Positions 50,492 to 62,460 of a stretch of 64,000 bases of DNA are shown piece after piece. Position 1 is the stretch's first letter; every line of letters starts with the position of its first letter. The translations under genes were made by a program, and so were the position numbers. The notes under the pieces were generated by a model. It was not told where the DNA came from, ran no database searches, and worked only from the letters and a program-made list of their open reading frames with translations. This DNA is from Clavulina sp. PMI_390 (Eukaryota; Basidiomycota; Agaricomycetes; Cantharellales; Hydnaceae), in the NCBI GenBank assembly GCA_015039315.1, contig WIDE01000025.1, positions 236,366 to 300,365 on the forward strand, in the 5' to 3' direction.

Positions 50492-52952
50492 ATGACTCGT
50501 CTTGGCGCTATTGCGACCCGCGCCATTGCTGCCTCGTCGGCTTTGCTCTCCGCCTCCGCACCCCCCAAAGGAATTGTGGTCGAGCACGAGGGCAGTTCTA
50601 CTCTCGTAGCCTCATGGGCAGACGCCACGGATGCGCACATATCCCTCGATGGCGCGCATACAGCGGGTGGTTTCATTCCACTCACTGTTGTTCGCACTAC
50701 TGATGTCGGACACGCAACCTGCGCGTGGGTCAAGAACCAGATCGAGCATTACAAAAAGGTGGACGATGTCATTACTGACAAATTCCTCGAGTGTGAGCTT
50801 CTGATCTATATCATTCCTTCAATTCAACTGCTACTAATTGCTGATCATGCAGATATCTACCTTGATGGAGCTACTTCCTACGCTAATGGTCTTCGCACCT
50901 GCCTCAAAGAAGCGTACGGCACTACTGCAGTACTTAGTTGCAACCGCTCTCCTGAGGTTATCCAGGTCACGGCTCTTAAAGAGGTGCGCAAACACCACAC
51001 ATCGACTGTTCATTCCTGTCCCAGTTCCTGATGCCCACTGCTTAGATTTCTTCTGGGCCGTACGTGCTCTACCTTGGTGAGACAAAGGGTACGCTCGGCA
51101 AAGTCTACCGAGTCTACCGCGATGCCCAGCAAGCGTTCATGTCGTCCATTCTGCCAAGCACGGAGTCAGCTTTCATCCCATCGCCATTCAACACCGAGTC
51201 GGATGCTACTGTCGGCGTTGCGGTGCCGTCTCGCCTCTACAGCCTGTACGCTGATTCTAAGAAATACCCCATGCACGGCATTCGCGTCGGCGTCAAGGAT
51301 ATCATCGACATCAAAGGCTTGAGGACCAGCAACGGCAACCGCGCATGGTACGAAGTCTACGAGCCTGTGAATGCGAGCGCTCCCGCGATTCAGACGCTTG
51401 TGGACTATGGGGCGGAGATCGTGGGCAAGACCAAGACGTGAGTCTTCATTACATTTTTCATGACCAGTTACCGACGAGTCCTCCCATATAGCGCTCAGTT
51501 TGCTAACAATGATCGTCCTACTGCCGATTGGGGTGAGTGCTATACTCTGGTAGAATATGATCGAACTCGGGCTGAATCTGTGCCATTCAGTTGACTACCA
51601 CGACGCGTTCAACGCCCGTGCCGATGGATACCAGGATCCTGGTGCTAGCTCTGCTGGATCTGGGGCGGCAATCGGCGCCTACTATTGGCTCGATGTGCGT
51701 CCATCGTTGCATTTCATCTTATCGAGGTACAGGAACCTGATATATTCTCCATTCTCAAACAGGTTGCCATTGGTACCGATACTGGTGGCTCGATCCGCAT
51801 CCCTGCTTCCTACAACGGTATTTACGGTCTTCGCCCTACCTTCGACTCGCTCTCCACCACAGGTGTTATGCCCGAGGGCCCTTTCTTCGAGTATGTTGGC
51901 GCTTCCAATTCGCTCCCCAAAATTTCCTTACTTGTACTGACCCTGGCTTATGCGTTATCAGTGCTGTTGGCTACCACACTCGTTCTCCTTACACCCTCCA
52001 GTCATTCGGCAAAACCTGGATGGGCTCGAAGCACAAGTCGTACCCATCTTTCCCCAAAACCGTCTACGTCCCCGACGATCTTTTCCCTGCCCTGAATGCG
52101 ACCAATCCGGCCGCGTACGCACTGTACAACGAGTGGATTAGCAAGCTTGCCAATTTCCTCGATGCGGACATCGACACTCGTAATATCTCGGTAATGTGGG
52201 CCGCAAATGCGAGCGAATCGATTCGCAGCTACAACATCTACGACTACCTGCACCTGGTTGGCTTCGACCTGGAGTGGTAAGCGTCCTGATTTCCGATCCC
52301 CATGATGCCATGGCATATATTAATGTGTCTCTCCATCAGGAAATATCAGTACGAGACTGTCTTCGTTCCCTTCTACAAGGAGTATGCCGAGAAGTATGAT
52401 GGTCGCATGCCGTTCCGGAATCCAACGGTTGCTGCACGAATCGACCACTATATCAACGAAACTTCGGAGCGCTGGAATCAATCCCGTACCCGCCAACTCG
52501 AGTTCAAAGAGTTCTTCACCGAGAAGGTCGTCAAACCTGATAACAAGAGCTGCTCTTCCGTACGCAATTTACCTTCCGCTCCCAGCTCAAGACCTCGCTT
52601 ATATGACTCACATCTCAATACCTCACAGGGTCTTTGGCTTACACCATCGAACCCGGGCCGCATCGGCTATATCAACGTCGAGCCCGTTGCCGCTCCCGTT
52701 GTGAACGAGACAGCGCTCACCTTCAGCCAACTCTACTACTCTGTCTTCTCCGGCTCGCCCGAGGCTGTCGTCCCTATCGGCCAAGTCCCCTTCAACTCGA
52801 CCATCTCGAACCACACCGAGTACTCCCCCGTGACCATCGACATCCTTGCACGGCCCGGGTGTGACTATGTCCTGCTTGACCTTATCGCTGCACTGGCGGA
52901 TGCTGGATTGTTGGACCCGAGCGGAGTTAAGACTGGACGTACGCCTTTCTAA
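50492..52952 (+). CDS. Amidase-signature hydrolase with N-terminal extra domain, probably secreted
   Basis: Amidase-signature enzyme hydrolysing an unknown amide. The ATG at 50492 begins [20 protein letters not shown], which looks like a signal peptide (the longer frame starts with GTG). A first domain of about 190 residues precedes the amidase, as in fungal Arp1-like amidases. The catalytic triad is visible: Lys in [12 protein letters not shown], the cis-Ser in GASSAGSG and the nucleophilic Ser in [10 protein letters not shown]-glycosylation sequons (NAT, NIS, NAS, NET, NKS) fit export. Ten or so exons; the last encodes [32 protein letters not shown] and GRTPF. The family includes fatty acid amide hydrolases and acetamidases. 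Substrate not predictable. Confidence 0.88.
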
Positions 52953-53422
52953 AATGATTTATCATCAGCGCCTATCTCTCGGAGGCCAGATTGTCCGCCA
53001 TAAATTTATGTTAGAGTATCAACTTTGATGCCTCTTCTACCTCCTTATATGGACAACAGCTTTGGTTTCACATCACCTTCCTTTCTCATCGTTGTGTCAT
53101 TAGGCTAAGGCCTATCTTTCGACAAATTTCGTTTACATTCTCTCATTGGCTAGGTACCTCCCCTCACTTATGCTCAGTTATTCCAGTAGAGTACTTGCCA
53201 GGTCACGTTCCTTTCAGGTTGAGTATCAGCTCATTAGCTTTGGTATAGAAGCAATGTCGTCAATATTTTTAACATCCGGATAAAAAAAACGCTTGAGGGT
53301 GAAGACTGGAGGGTATGTGGAGAGTCGATCGTGAGAATCGTCCAAGCGTGCAGGGCTTCCTGCCAAATCGGCATGCCCATGCTTTACTCTTAAGCCGGAT
53401 TGATAAAAAGCCGAATATATCA
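52953..53422. other. Intergenic region between convergent genes
   Basis: 3' flanks of the amidase and the next gene. No gene seen. Confidence 0.6.
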
Positions 53423-54155
53423 CTAGCAAGCTCCTCCTCCGCCTCCACCACCTCCTGCTGATGCTGCTGCAGCGTTTGAAGCAATAGCACCATTTGTTGT
53501 AGCTCTTTGCTGCGACTTTCGGGCCTGTTCTTGGTCGTGCATCATGACCATCCACCCAAGGATAATCATATCCATCTTTAGAGGAAGTGCATGGCCGGAG
53601 ATAATTATGGTGGGAGGGGATGATTTCTTGAACACATGTCGATTGGTCTTGAATAATACGACAGTGTTCCCAGATTCGTCGACGAGCTACTTAGGATGTA
53701 GTAAGTGACATCCCTACTTCTAGCCAGTAGTGTTGAGCCGTGCATACCTCTCCTTTTCTTGACCAATGAAAATCTCCAAATGCTGTGGGCATAGTACGTT
53801 TTCTAACAGAGGACATCTATGAGGTTAGGAGGCGAGGACATCCTTCACGTAGCAGCTGGGATACTCACGCGCTGTACCACGCCTTCTTCGGGAACAGCTC
53901 TTTGATTGAGGTGGTAGTCTCAGCTATTGTTACATTCCCAGGACTTGATGCGCTACTTCGGAAGTCGATGGTTGCAACGAGCTCTCGTGTCCCAAAGGAT
54001 TTGTGTGAGGGCTTGTAGAGATGGGTATCTTTGGGTCTGTTGAGGAGCCCGCTGCGCTCAGTCTCAATCCAATATTGGACGTCTTCGTTTTCGTCCACGA
54101 TGACATTATCCCGGAAGCTCGTGGATGTGAAGGAGTAGGTAATCGCGCGCGACAT
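53423..54155 (-). CDS. DUF6593-like protein, subgroup ii
   Basis: The ATG at 54155 gives MSRAITYSFTSTSFRDN. Exon 1 contains VIVDENEDVQYWIETERSG, HLYKPSHKSFG, ELVATIDFRSS and IKELFPKKAWYS. Middle exon: KRTMPTAFGDFHWSRKGE (Phe in place of the usual Cys). Last exon: LVDESGNTVVLFKTNRHVF, SSPPTIIISG, LKMDMIILGWMVMMHDQEQ and a low-complexity tail ending in eight glycines, Ala and Cys. TATA-like TTATA at 54218-54224. Function unknown. Confidence 0.86.
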
Positions 54156-54677
54156 GGTAGTGAGATGGGTGATGGTAATGACGAACGGTGTTTGGCATAT
54201 CGCTTTTGACCCCTATGCTTTATACCACGACCTCATCAGGTAGGCTGTGGTGCTCCGCTCGGTCCTCGAAGCTCACTCCACATCCCCGCCAGTCTTGGCG
54301 GTACAGGCGTAAAGGCTGTGCTAGCGCTGTGATCACAGTTGGGTCTCGGCTACCAGACCGGTCTTCACCCCTTGTTATACAAACCCTCATCTTGATGGGC
54401 CGCAGTATAGTCCTTCAAGATTGGGACCTGTACCATCTCGACATGTGTCGATGACGTCATAACTCCTGAGATTTACGCTTCAGCACTGTGCTGCGATTCT
54501 GCAATACTGCATTCAAGAAATCACATTTCAAGCATCAAGACTGGGTATTATTAGGAGTTCACCACAGGATTATCTTTTCTGTTATCTCGATAGCTTCGTG
54601 TAGTGCTTGAGTTACTGGGAGTGTGGAAATACATATCGAATTGACAGACGCGAAATTGGCAAAATCTAGCTACTCCA
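54156..54677. other. Intergenic region
   Basis: Between tandem minus-strand copies. No gene; TATA-like box near 54218-54224. Confidence 0.5.
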
Positions 54678-55365
54678 CTACGCTGCAGCTCCCACTGCTG
54701 CGGCTGCCGCTCCTCTCCGAGCTGCCTCAGCGTCACGGCTCATAATCACCCAACCCAGGATGATTAAATCCATATCAAGGGATAGTGCGCTCTCAGCCAG
54801 AGTGAGAGCTGGCGGGGAAGATTTTGAGAAAACGTGATGGTTAGACATATACGTCACAATCATATTATTCGACCCATCAAGGAGCTGGAGAGGATGAATA
54901 CCATCGTGAAGATTAGAAGCACAACCTCGGAGAAGGCGAGCTATGTAGAACGAACCGAGATCCCAGCTGTGTCTCGCGACCAGTAGAAGGTTCCGGATGG
55001 AGTAGACATAGATCGTTTCCTAGATAGAATATATTATGAGTTCTTTTCACGAGTAGATTCGAGATGTGCTTCGCTTACTTGCTCCACCATCCTTTTCGAG
55101 GGAAGAAGTCTTGGAGGGTATTCGATTGTCCTCTGAAGACTACTTTACCAGGGTCGCCGGGACCTCGGCGGAAGTCGACGCTAGCTACAGGCTCTCGTTT
55201 TCCGAACATCGAGCCAGATGGTTTGGAAATGTGAGTGGTTCGAGGGCCATTGAAAAGTCCGCCGCGTTCAGTCTCGATCCAGTAAAGGATCTGCCCATTT
55301 GCGTCAGTGAGAACGTTGTCACGGAAATCTGTAGAGGCGAAGTGGTAGGTGATCGCGAACGACAT
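54678..55365 (-). CDS. DUF6593-like protein, subgroup ii
   Basis: Head-to-tail with the previous copy. The ATG at 55365 gives MSFAITYHFASTDFRDN. Exon 1: VLTDANGQILYWIETERGG, ISKPSGSMFGKREPVASVDF, LQDFFPRKGWWSK. Middle exon (about 55024-54960): KRSMSTPSGTFYWSRDTAG (Cys replaced by Phe). Last exon (about 54887-54678): LLDGSNNMIVTYMSNHHVF, SSPPALTLAESALSL, DMDLIILGWVIMSRDAEAAR and an Ala-rich tail. The middle exon ends on a GTTCGT donor rather than GTATGT. Function unknown. Confidence 0.84.
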
Positions 55366-55895
55366 TGAGTGGCGTGCTTTGAGGAAGTAAGGAGATTGAT
55401 TAACGGGGATGAATGTGGGGTGGCAATCATAGTTGCTATATGTATCATTCCAAGATGACTCAGGAATTGTGACTGGACGGCTTTTTACTCCGCTCGACTC
55501 CACGGGCCGCAGAGCTACGACACTGCATTGGAACTGAGATTGGATCGCAGTCGAGGCTCCAGGGCTGTGGATGTCGGCTCCACATGAATGAATGTACGTG
55601 ACGTCATTTTCAGTCGTGTACCTCGCGCAGTGCCACATCCTGCACATCCTGCACATTCTGACCAGCACCATTATTGAATAGAGAGATGACCAACTACTAG
55701 CTGCGTGTGGGAAATTCCCCGGGAAGAAACGTAAGGTAATATCCATAAGGTGTGACAGGCAAAAGGCTTCTGGTAGATTGTTGGACGATATTATGGATAT
55801 GACGAGCTGCAATGTACAAGTTTGATTCCCCGGCGCGAAGCTAGGGTTTGGAGTAGAGGTATAGCGCCGGGAATAAGAGTTTGGAGAAGCCACTC
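55366..55895. other. Intergenic region
   Basis: TATA-like CATATAG near 55433-55445 for the copy downstream on the minus strand; otherwise no gene. Confidence 0.5.
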
Positions 55896-56563
55896 CTAGG
55901 CACCTGTTGCTGCGTCTGCTGCTGCCTGAGCTAACTCGACATCACGGCACATCACAATCCACCCGATAATGACAATATCCATGTCAAGCGAAAACACGCT
56001 ACTATTCACTGCCAGCGTTGGAGGAGGGCCTGATCTGCGTCGACTGAAAGAATAATTTAACAGTGTATTACGAAATGAGTCAGAAAGCTAAAAACCGGTC
56101 GCATTGCATGGTGAGTTGGATGTTGCCTCACTCTAGTTAGCTGATCAGATACGGACCGTAATTTCTGATCGATCTCGATTCCAATAGTACATTCCAGAGG
56201 GGCCACGCATGGATCGTTGCCTATATACCATCCAACGGTCAGAGTGACTCTCAAGCGTGAATATTCAACCTCTGCTACTGACCTGCTGAGCCGAGACTGC
56301 TTGGGGAACCAACCATCGATTGTTAGCGACTGCCCCCCATATATTATGCTCCCCGGATCTCCCAGTCGTCGGTGATTGATACTGGCCACAAGATCCTTCT
56401 GCCCAACAATAGTGGACGAAGGTCTGTAAACGTGTGTGGTCTTAGGCTTTTTGAAGAGGCCATGCTCCGTCTCCGTAAAATAATAGGCAGCGCCGTCTGG
56501 GCCGATGATGGCAGTGTCGTGATAGTCATTAGAAGAGAAGGTGTAAGTGATTTGGCTGGTCAT
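55896..56563 (-). CDS. DUF6593-like protein, subgroup ii
   Basis: Third of the minus-strand run. The ATG at 56563 gives MTSQITYTFSSNDYHD. Exon 1: TAIIGPDGAAYYFTETEHG, HVYRPSSTIVGQKDLVASIN, IDGWFPKQSRLSR. Middle exon (about 56219-56160): QRSMRGPSGMYYWNRDRSE. Last exon: LSDSFRNTLLNYSFSRRRSG then PPTLAVNSSV, FSLDMDIVIIGWIVMCRDVE and an Ala-rich tail ending at 55896. Exon boundaries are inferred from phase and comparison with its neighbours; the frame is open, so it looks intact though less conserved. TATA-like ATATATAT near 56608-56616. Function unknown. Confidence 0.8.
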
Positions 56564-57817
56564 TTTGGTACAGAGGGTCTCGAAATTGGGTAATTTTCAG
56601 TGTGTGCAATATATATCCACTGCCTGACTGGCTGGTGACATCATGCTTGTGACGAGAAGACCGTGCATGCACCGCTGTCGCCACGCTTCGCGGCCTCGAC
56701 AGCTCCGTTGATGCCGCGCGCTCAAGTTGGAGCCAACATCGCCACGTCTCCCACGATCCCATATTTCGCCACGTGCCGAACATGACCCTGTGCCATTCCA
56801 CCGCCGCTAGGCTAACGGTAATTTTTATCGTGTCACTGACTCATTGTGAGTCTTCCCAGATTGATGTTCCAGCAGACATGCTGAGTTGCATCGATATACG
56901 CCATTTAGGTAGTGCCAAGCCCACGTCGTCAAATGAAAATTTAGACTAGATTCAATCGAGGATATGCATGCTTAATGATGATGTCGTATTGTTTGATTTG
57001 CTGAAATAGGCTGATAGACTGGTGGCTCGCGGTGGATATCATGACTGAGGCGAGAGATGGCCAGTTCCTTTTGGATTCTCTTTGAACATGGAAGTGAAAC
57101 CGTTTAGAAAGGCTTCACAGACGACATCCCAAAACGTTTTTGATAATGTTCCCAATGTCAGCGGCACAATCAGCGTGGTCAACAGCAGACAGACTCTGAG
57201 GTGAAGCACAACAAATCACGCGGCGCTTATCCCGGTACACATCCCGAGTGGTTTCTCACTCTCTTTTCTGGATACATCAAGCAGCCTAATCAAGTTCTCC
57301 GCATGAAAGCAGCCCAAATCTGTATCTTCGAGTGTGGTCTGCAATCTCGAGGAGGCTATATTGGCGTATTCCCAGCAAATCCAACGTTTTTCGCAACTCA
57401 GGCCGAGATAATTCATCGGATCTCGAGGGGCTCGAGGGGCTCGAGGGGCTCGAGGGGCTCGCTTTTGGAAGTTTCCAACGACCGTTAGCGCTCCTCTTGC
57501 CGCCAAATATCATCCTCAGGATTCTTTCTTTCGGCTCACATCATAAATGTGGTTTGCAGTTTCAGAAGCAAAGATAACTCAAGCTCAATTCCTCAAGGGG
57601 CGAATTTCAACGTACATAGATCCATGTCTCTAGGGGACAAGTTTTCAATTTGGCATTGCTGACCAAAGCGATTTTCATGACGAATGGTTGGCCTATCAAA
57701 TTAGCACGCCCAATCCTCTTCCAGCGACCCATTTCTCACTCTCTTGAATGAGACCCCATATAACCATAACGTGCAGCTGTCGAAGTGCTGCGATATCAGT
57801 GTTCACCCACATCAATT
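56564..57817. other. Intergenic region with a short tandem repeat
   Basis: 1.25 kb without a supported gene. It contains a 9-bp tandem repeat (57422-57461) and, at its right edge, the CATATAACC TATA-like element (about 57758) of the DUF302-like gene. Confidence 0.5.
57422..57461. repeat. 9-bp tandem repeat, about 4.5 copies
   Basis: Unit CTCGAGGGG repeated head to tail. It would encode Arg-Gly-Ser repeats in one frame, but I find no gene around it. Confidence 0.85.
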
Positions 57818-58652
57818 ATGATCTCTACTGCTCTCGCTCTCGTCTCCACCATCGTCTCCGTTCTTCAACCATCCCTCGCTGACCCCCAACTGTCGAGAAC
57901 AACCAGTGAGTCCCCTGAGCTCTTCTACATGCCTTTTTGCGCTGAAGCTGCTTGTAATCCCAGCCTTGAGCTCGCTCGCTGTCAGCGTGAAGCGCATGAC
58001 CATCAACACTCCTCAAAGCTACAATGTCACCAGCACCTTGTTAGGAAACGCAATTTTGCAGCCGTCTTACAATTCATGCAGTATCTTTGGCGATGCGCAA
58101 GCACAAGAGGCAGCGGCTGTTACTCCGCCAGGGAATCTCACCTTGTTTAAGGAAGCCGTGGGCACGAGGGTTGGGCCCTGGGACATGATGTAAGTTTCTG
58201 TCGTTATTAATGGGTCTCATAATGTATCTTCACTCTTGGAGAGAGTTTTTCGCGCGCTGACTCTGTTATATTTTCTTCCGCTGTGCCTGACACATAGGTC
58301 ATTTGGCGTGCTTAGGTTTACTCCCGTACTCAATCTCTACCTCCCACCGATAGTACCACAAGTGACATCCTACACGCTCGGAAACCCCATGGTCGCCGAA
58401 ACTATGATCCAATACGATTGGGCTGCCGCGCTTCATACGCCGCTACGGGTGCTCTTGGTGGAGAACCTCTCGACAGGTGGATGCCGTGTTGTATGGGACC
58501 TCCCAAGCTCACTCATTGCGGTGCCTGGCGCACTCGGGGATGCGAGAAAGGAGGCTCTTCTCAAGCAGGCCGCACTTGAGTTGGACCAAAAGGTGGAAGT
58601 CATGTTGAGAAATGTGACGGGCATGAAGGAGACGAGCACGACAGCGTACTGA
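57818..58652 (+). CDS. Small secreted DUF302-like protein
   Basis: The ATG at 57818 begins MISTALALVSTIVSVLQPSL followed by ADPQ, a clear signal peptide. After a GTGAGT intron the mature part continues VKRMTINTPQSYNVTST, CSIFGDAQAQE, GNLTLFKEAVG. After a second intron (from the GTAAGT at 58190) it continues SFGVLRFTPVLNLYL, YTLGNPMVAETMIQYDW, HTPLRVLLVEN, VVWDLPSS and KVEVMLRNVTG. The pattern LGNP-x-MVAE-x-MIQ-x-D followed by PLRVLLxEN is the DUF302 core, a small beta/alpha domain known mainly from prokaryotes. About 200 residues with several N-glycosylation sequons. Role unknown; secreted and small, so an apoplastic or effector-like role is possible but unproven. TATA-like box 60 bp upstream. 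Confidence 0.72.
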
Positions 58653-59086
58653 TGCTGGAGATTTACGACCAGGGTTGGTTGAGAAAGGAGTTGAAACGTT
58701 GCGCTACGCTATCGGAGAAGCTTTGAGGTCGAGGTATTTCAATATCTAGAGCTGGGAGGCGTCTTTCGTTGTGCTTGAAGCACTTTTGGATAAAATCATA
58801 TCATGCCCATCTCCAAAGATCGAAAATCCGCCCCAATCACGTGCGAGGCTGAAGAGGATCCAGTTGCGGACACGAGGAACTAGTGGCTTGAGAATATAAT
58901 GAGTGACCATCGACAAGGAGTGATTGTCCGAGACCTCAGCAAGAATGATGTCGCGACAGAAATACCTATCCCACTATCTCTAGTGTGGACCCGATAGCTG
59001 GGTTGTATGCACGTGGGAATGTCGAATACAGGTGCAGTTGATCTTAAGTATCGCGTGTGGGATGTAAATGTTCTTCTTGGTTGCTC
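58653..59086. other. Intergenic region between convergent genes
   Basis: No gene seen. Confidence 0.55.
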
Positions 59087-59813
59087 TCACGTCAATGCCC
59101 CTACCAGGTCCATCGCAAGATTACCCATGTCCACTCCGGTGCTGATCGACTCGCCCTTCTCTCCCAGCTCCATATCTCTCATCGTCACAATCCATCCCAC
59201 AATTATAAGGTCGAGGAATTCCAATGCTTCATTCGCAACGGCGAGGGTAGCTGGAGACGATTGATGGAAGACGCGTTTGTTGGACGCGTATCTCGCAAGA
59301 AGTCGTTTTTCAATCCTGAGCTAGACATTCAGTATCATAGGGAGTCGGGGATGTTAGCCTGTGGCATGGAAAGTGAGATGGGAGGAGGACATACGAAAGG
59401 GGCTTTCTTCCCTGGATTCCAAACACACTCGCCCATGGGAGTCTTCGCCTTCCGTCTGGATAAAGTGTGGAAGTGAGCCAGGGAGATCCGACCTCATTAG
59501 TTTCCATCTTTAAGGGTAAGGTCACAGTCGAGAACTCATACCCAGTTTTAAGCTTTCGCGCAGGAAACATCTCTTTCAGCGTTTGTTTCGTTCCCGCAAA
59601 CGTCACTGTGCTTGTGCCGAAGACATGAAAATCTAGCTCGGCGATGCATTCTTTTTCTTCGTCTGCCGATGGTTTGAACAGCTTGATAACCTTCTTGGTA
59701 GAGGTCTCGATCCAGTAGACAACACGACCACAGTCATCATGGAGTGTTGTGCTCTTATGGTTTCGCTCCGTGAGCGTGAAGATCGTGGAAGGTAGTTCTT
59801 GATATTTAGGCAT
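59087..59813 (-). CDS. DUF6593-like protein, subgroup iii
   Basis: First of three tandem copies. The ATG at 59813 gives MPKYQELPSTIFTLTERNHK. Exon 1: STTLHDDCGRVVYWIETSTK, VIKLFKPSADEEKECIAELDF, LKEMFPARKLKTG. Middle exon (about 59463-59403): RRKAKTPMGECVWNPGKK. Last exon (about 59323-59087): IEKRLLARYASNKRVFHQSS, LEFLDLIIVGWIVTMRDMEL and a tail ending VGALT. Subgroup iii differs from subgroup ii by the YQELPS start, TERxxK, CIAE and a ...FLDLII...GWIV helix. Function unknown. Confidence 0.84.
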
Positions 59814-60506
59814 AGTGGTCGTGATATTGCTGCTAGACCATCAAGGGCTGCAGTTGGGAGGGTAAGGGTAGACGATGTGAACGCCAAGAGCGTAGTCAGC
59901 TGCTGATGGGCGTGGCACAGCCTTGGAGCATACTTGAGAGGAGTGATATGGCTCGCTTAGTTGATAGTGGAGGACCACTCAAGTAGCCCAAAGTCAGAGC
60001 TTCTGGTGGTGATTCATCGCCGCCCCGCGGTGGAGCTGCGTGGGCGGAGAAATCTGTGTTTTGTCCTGCAAGTCAACCAGCGCCAAGAGAGACGTTATAG
60101 ATCTTTAGGCTGAGCAATAAATCACCCAGTCTATGATATAGTAAATCGATTTGCTTTGCTCTAGGAATCATGGGGCGTCCAGGGCTGGGCCTGTGTTTGG
60201 AGTGCAGGAAAAAGTGTTCAGGTGCTTGGTGTCACCTGTGACAGCACGCGGCGTGTGCCTTGGGGATCATGCCTTTCATGGCTGCCAACCGCTGCAATCA
60301 GTTCTCTGAAAGAGAGAACGCGAAAATGTTGTCTAGACATAGACAGAGACAGAGTGATTGGTCGCGCGTCTCAGTGGATGAAAAGACAGTGTTCGTCATT
60401 CATCGCGAGAAGCGAAGGTGTACATAAATATTAAAGAAAGATTGATTGAATGGCGTTGGATATCGTACAGAGATATATCACCCAAGGTCGTTGTTGTTGA
60501 TGATGC
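59814..60506. other. Intergenic region
   Basis: Contains the GCCCCGCGGTGG element (about 60022-60033) described below; no gene. Confidence 0.5.
60015..60038. promoter_or_regulatory. Shared CCGCGG promoter element, copy 1
   Basis: CGCCGCCCCGCGGTGGAGCT, about 210 bp upstream of the start at 59813. The core is partly palindromic (ACCGC near GCGGT in the other copies) and recurs upstream of the next two paralogues. Confidence 0.55.
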
Positions 60507-61252
60507 TCATGACCCAGACAAATTCACCAGTTTAGTGGTTACTTTGAGAGCCTTATTTGAGCGGTCCCTGTCCCGCGCCATCACAATCCATCCTAGGATG
60601 ATGAGGTCGAGGAAACCCATCCCCAGGGCTTCGTCCGCAACGGAGAGTGTTGGGGGGGAAGATGCTTGGAAGGTGTGCTTGTTGGATGAGGACTTCGCAA
60701 TAATTCGGTTTCCATTCGTGATCTGAACATTGAAGATAGCGTCAAGAAATTTTAGATATGGCTCATTATGGATCCGAGACGGAGAGATAGTATGCATACC
60801 ATAGAGTATGGCTTCAGTGTGTTCCATTGGTAAACACACTCCCCCATCGGGGTCTGAATCCTTCGGCTATGTACAGCGGAGATAAGGTGCCGGCGATAGG
60901 TGATGTCAATCCAGCTCTCTATGGCAAGCGAAGCGAAGCAGATAAACGACGCTTACCCCGTCATGGCCAAATTCATTGGGAACATCTCCTTCAACGTTTG
61001 TGTAACTCCCCCATACGTCACGTTGCTAGCGTCGTTATTGAGGGTATGCCATTCGAATTCCGCAACACATTCTTTTAGCGCGTTTGGAGAGGGTCGGAAG
61101 ACTCTGGTGACCTTATTGGAGGTTTCGATCGAATAGAGAGCACGACCGCTAGCATCCTGGAGTGTCGTGTCCTTGTAGTCGCGTTCCGTAAAGGTGAAAA
61201 CCGCTGAAGGGAGCTCTTGATATGAAGGCGCCGCGCTGGCTGCGATGATCAT
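60507..61252 (-). CDS. DUF6593-like protein, subgroup iii
   Basis: Second tandem copy. The ATG at 61252 gives MIIAASAAPSYQELPSAVFT. Exon 1: TERDYKDTTLQDASGRALYS, IETSNKVTRVFRPSPNAL, ECVAEFEWHTLNN, LKEMFPMNLAMTG. Middle exon: RRIQTPMGECVYQWNTLK, opened by a TACATAG acceptor. Last exon (about 60724-60507): ITNGNRIIAKSSSNKHTFQA, MGFLDLIILGWIVMARDRDR and KVTTKLVNLSGS. It is closest to the third copy (shared DYKDTTLQDAS, NKVTRVFRPS, KVTTKLVN ending). Function unknown. Confidence 0.85.
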
Positions 61253-62460
61253 GATAGTATCGGCTAGAAGTAGGGGTGTAGACGATGATGGCAGGGTTAG
61301 AAGGGGGGAGCTTTGGAGGAGTCATGGCATGCATTTAAGCTCTCAATACCTACCACTGAGTGACATGAGATGCTGTTCCAGCGACTCAAGAAATCGACCT
61401 ACCGGCGGCGGTCTGTCACCGCCCCGCGGTGGAATCTGTGGATCGGCTTGGGGGAGACATACAAATTTCATAGCTTTTCTAGAAGATTGACCACAAACCA
61501 AGTCAAGGACGTCATATGCCATTAGTTTTGTGCAGGCTGTCGAACGCGCCATTAGATTAATGCATTTGTAGACTGAGTGCCATTATAATATGCTCTATCC
61601 TGGAGGGGAGGACGTAGATTTTGCGACCAATCAGGGTGACGCTGACCAGGAGAATATACTCATAAAAATTTTCGAGGTCAAGAGAGGGTTTAATAATCTA
61701 GAATCTGTGTGATCTCGCTGTAAGCACACTGGCGTATGTGGAACACCAGTTGCAGCATGGCCCATTGACAGTCAAGCGTGCCAACCACATGACGGCAGCA
61801 CCAGCCGCTGGTTCACACGCTCGCAATGCAAATTCGGCGGCAAGGTGGAGCCAAGGGGTAATTCTCGGTGTCATCCACGATTTTCTGGCCAAAGTTTCGT
61901 TGAACCGCCGAACTATCTTCAATGATCTATAGTGGTTCGTAGTTTTTGTTCGAACTGTCAGGCCTGGCTAAGCTTGGCCTCGGCCGAATCGCGCTTCCCT
62001 CAGCATGAGGGACCTTCTTTAGACCATGCCATCCGATCACAAGCATACTTGGGACTCTCCACCATCGCTTGTCGTGACGCGAGCTTCAGCCCACATCAAA
62101 TAACGCAGGGACTTGCCCAGCACCCGTACACACCAATTCTTACCTCAATAGTCTCATCAAGCAGTCTTGGTCTTTGCTACTCTCAATCTCGGCCTCCTCT
62201 CGTGAAATGCTTTCCATATTCGTAAGGCAAGCGTTCTACCGCTGTTCAACCTACCATCATGCGTTGTTGATTATCGAGAACTTTTTGTGGCGGTGACAGC
62301 ATCAGTATCACGTCGACCATCCACTCTCTGGCCATGAGCACCATTATTCCAAGACCCTGATAGGATGAAACAAGTTTTTTCCAATAACCTCTCGATGTAA
62401 TGCTATGGAATTAGGGGTCACAAGGAAAATATTGATCGGAACGAGCATTCTCGGGACCCC
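61253..62460. other. Intergenic region carrying duplicated upstream DNA
   Basis: The right part (61352-61495) is recognisably similar to 63295-63440 upstream of the next copy, so the duplication included promoter sequence. The rest has no supported gene. Confidence 0.6.
61416..61438. promoter_or_regulatory. Shared CCGCGG promoter element, copy 2
   Basis: CACCGCCCCGCGGTGGAA, about 170 bp upstream of the start at 61252, inside the duplicated block. Confidence 0.6.

Noticed and set aside
57201..57506. Opposing frames over the 9-bp repeat, one with RGS repeats and the other with SSP repeats
   Set aside because: The open frames come from the repeat itself; no signature, start context or introns.
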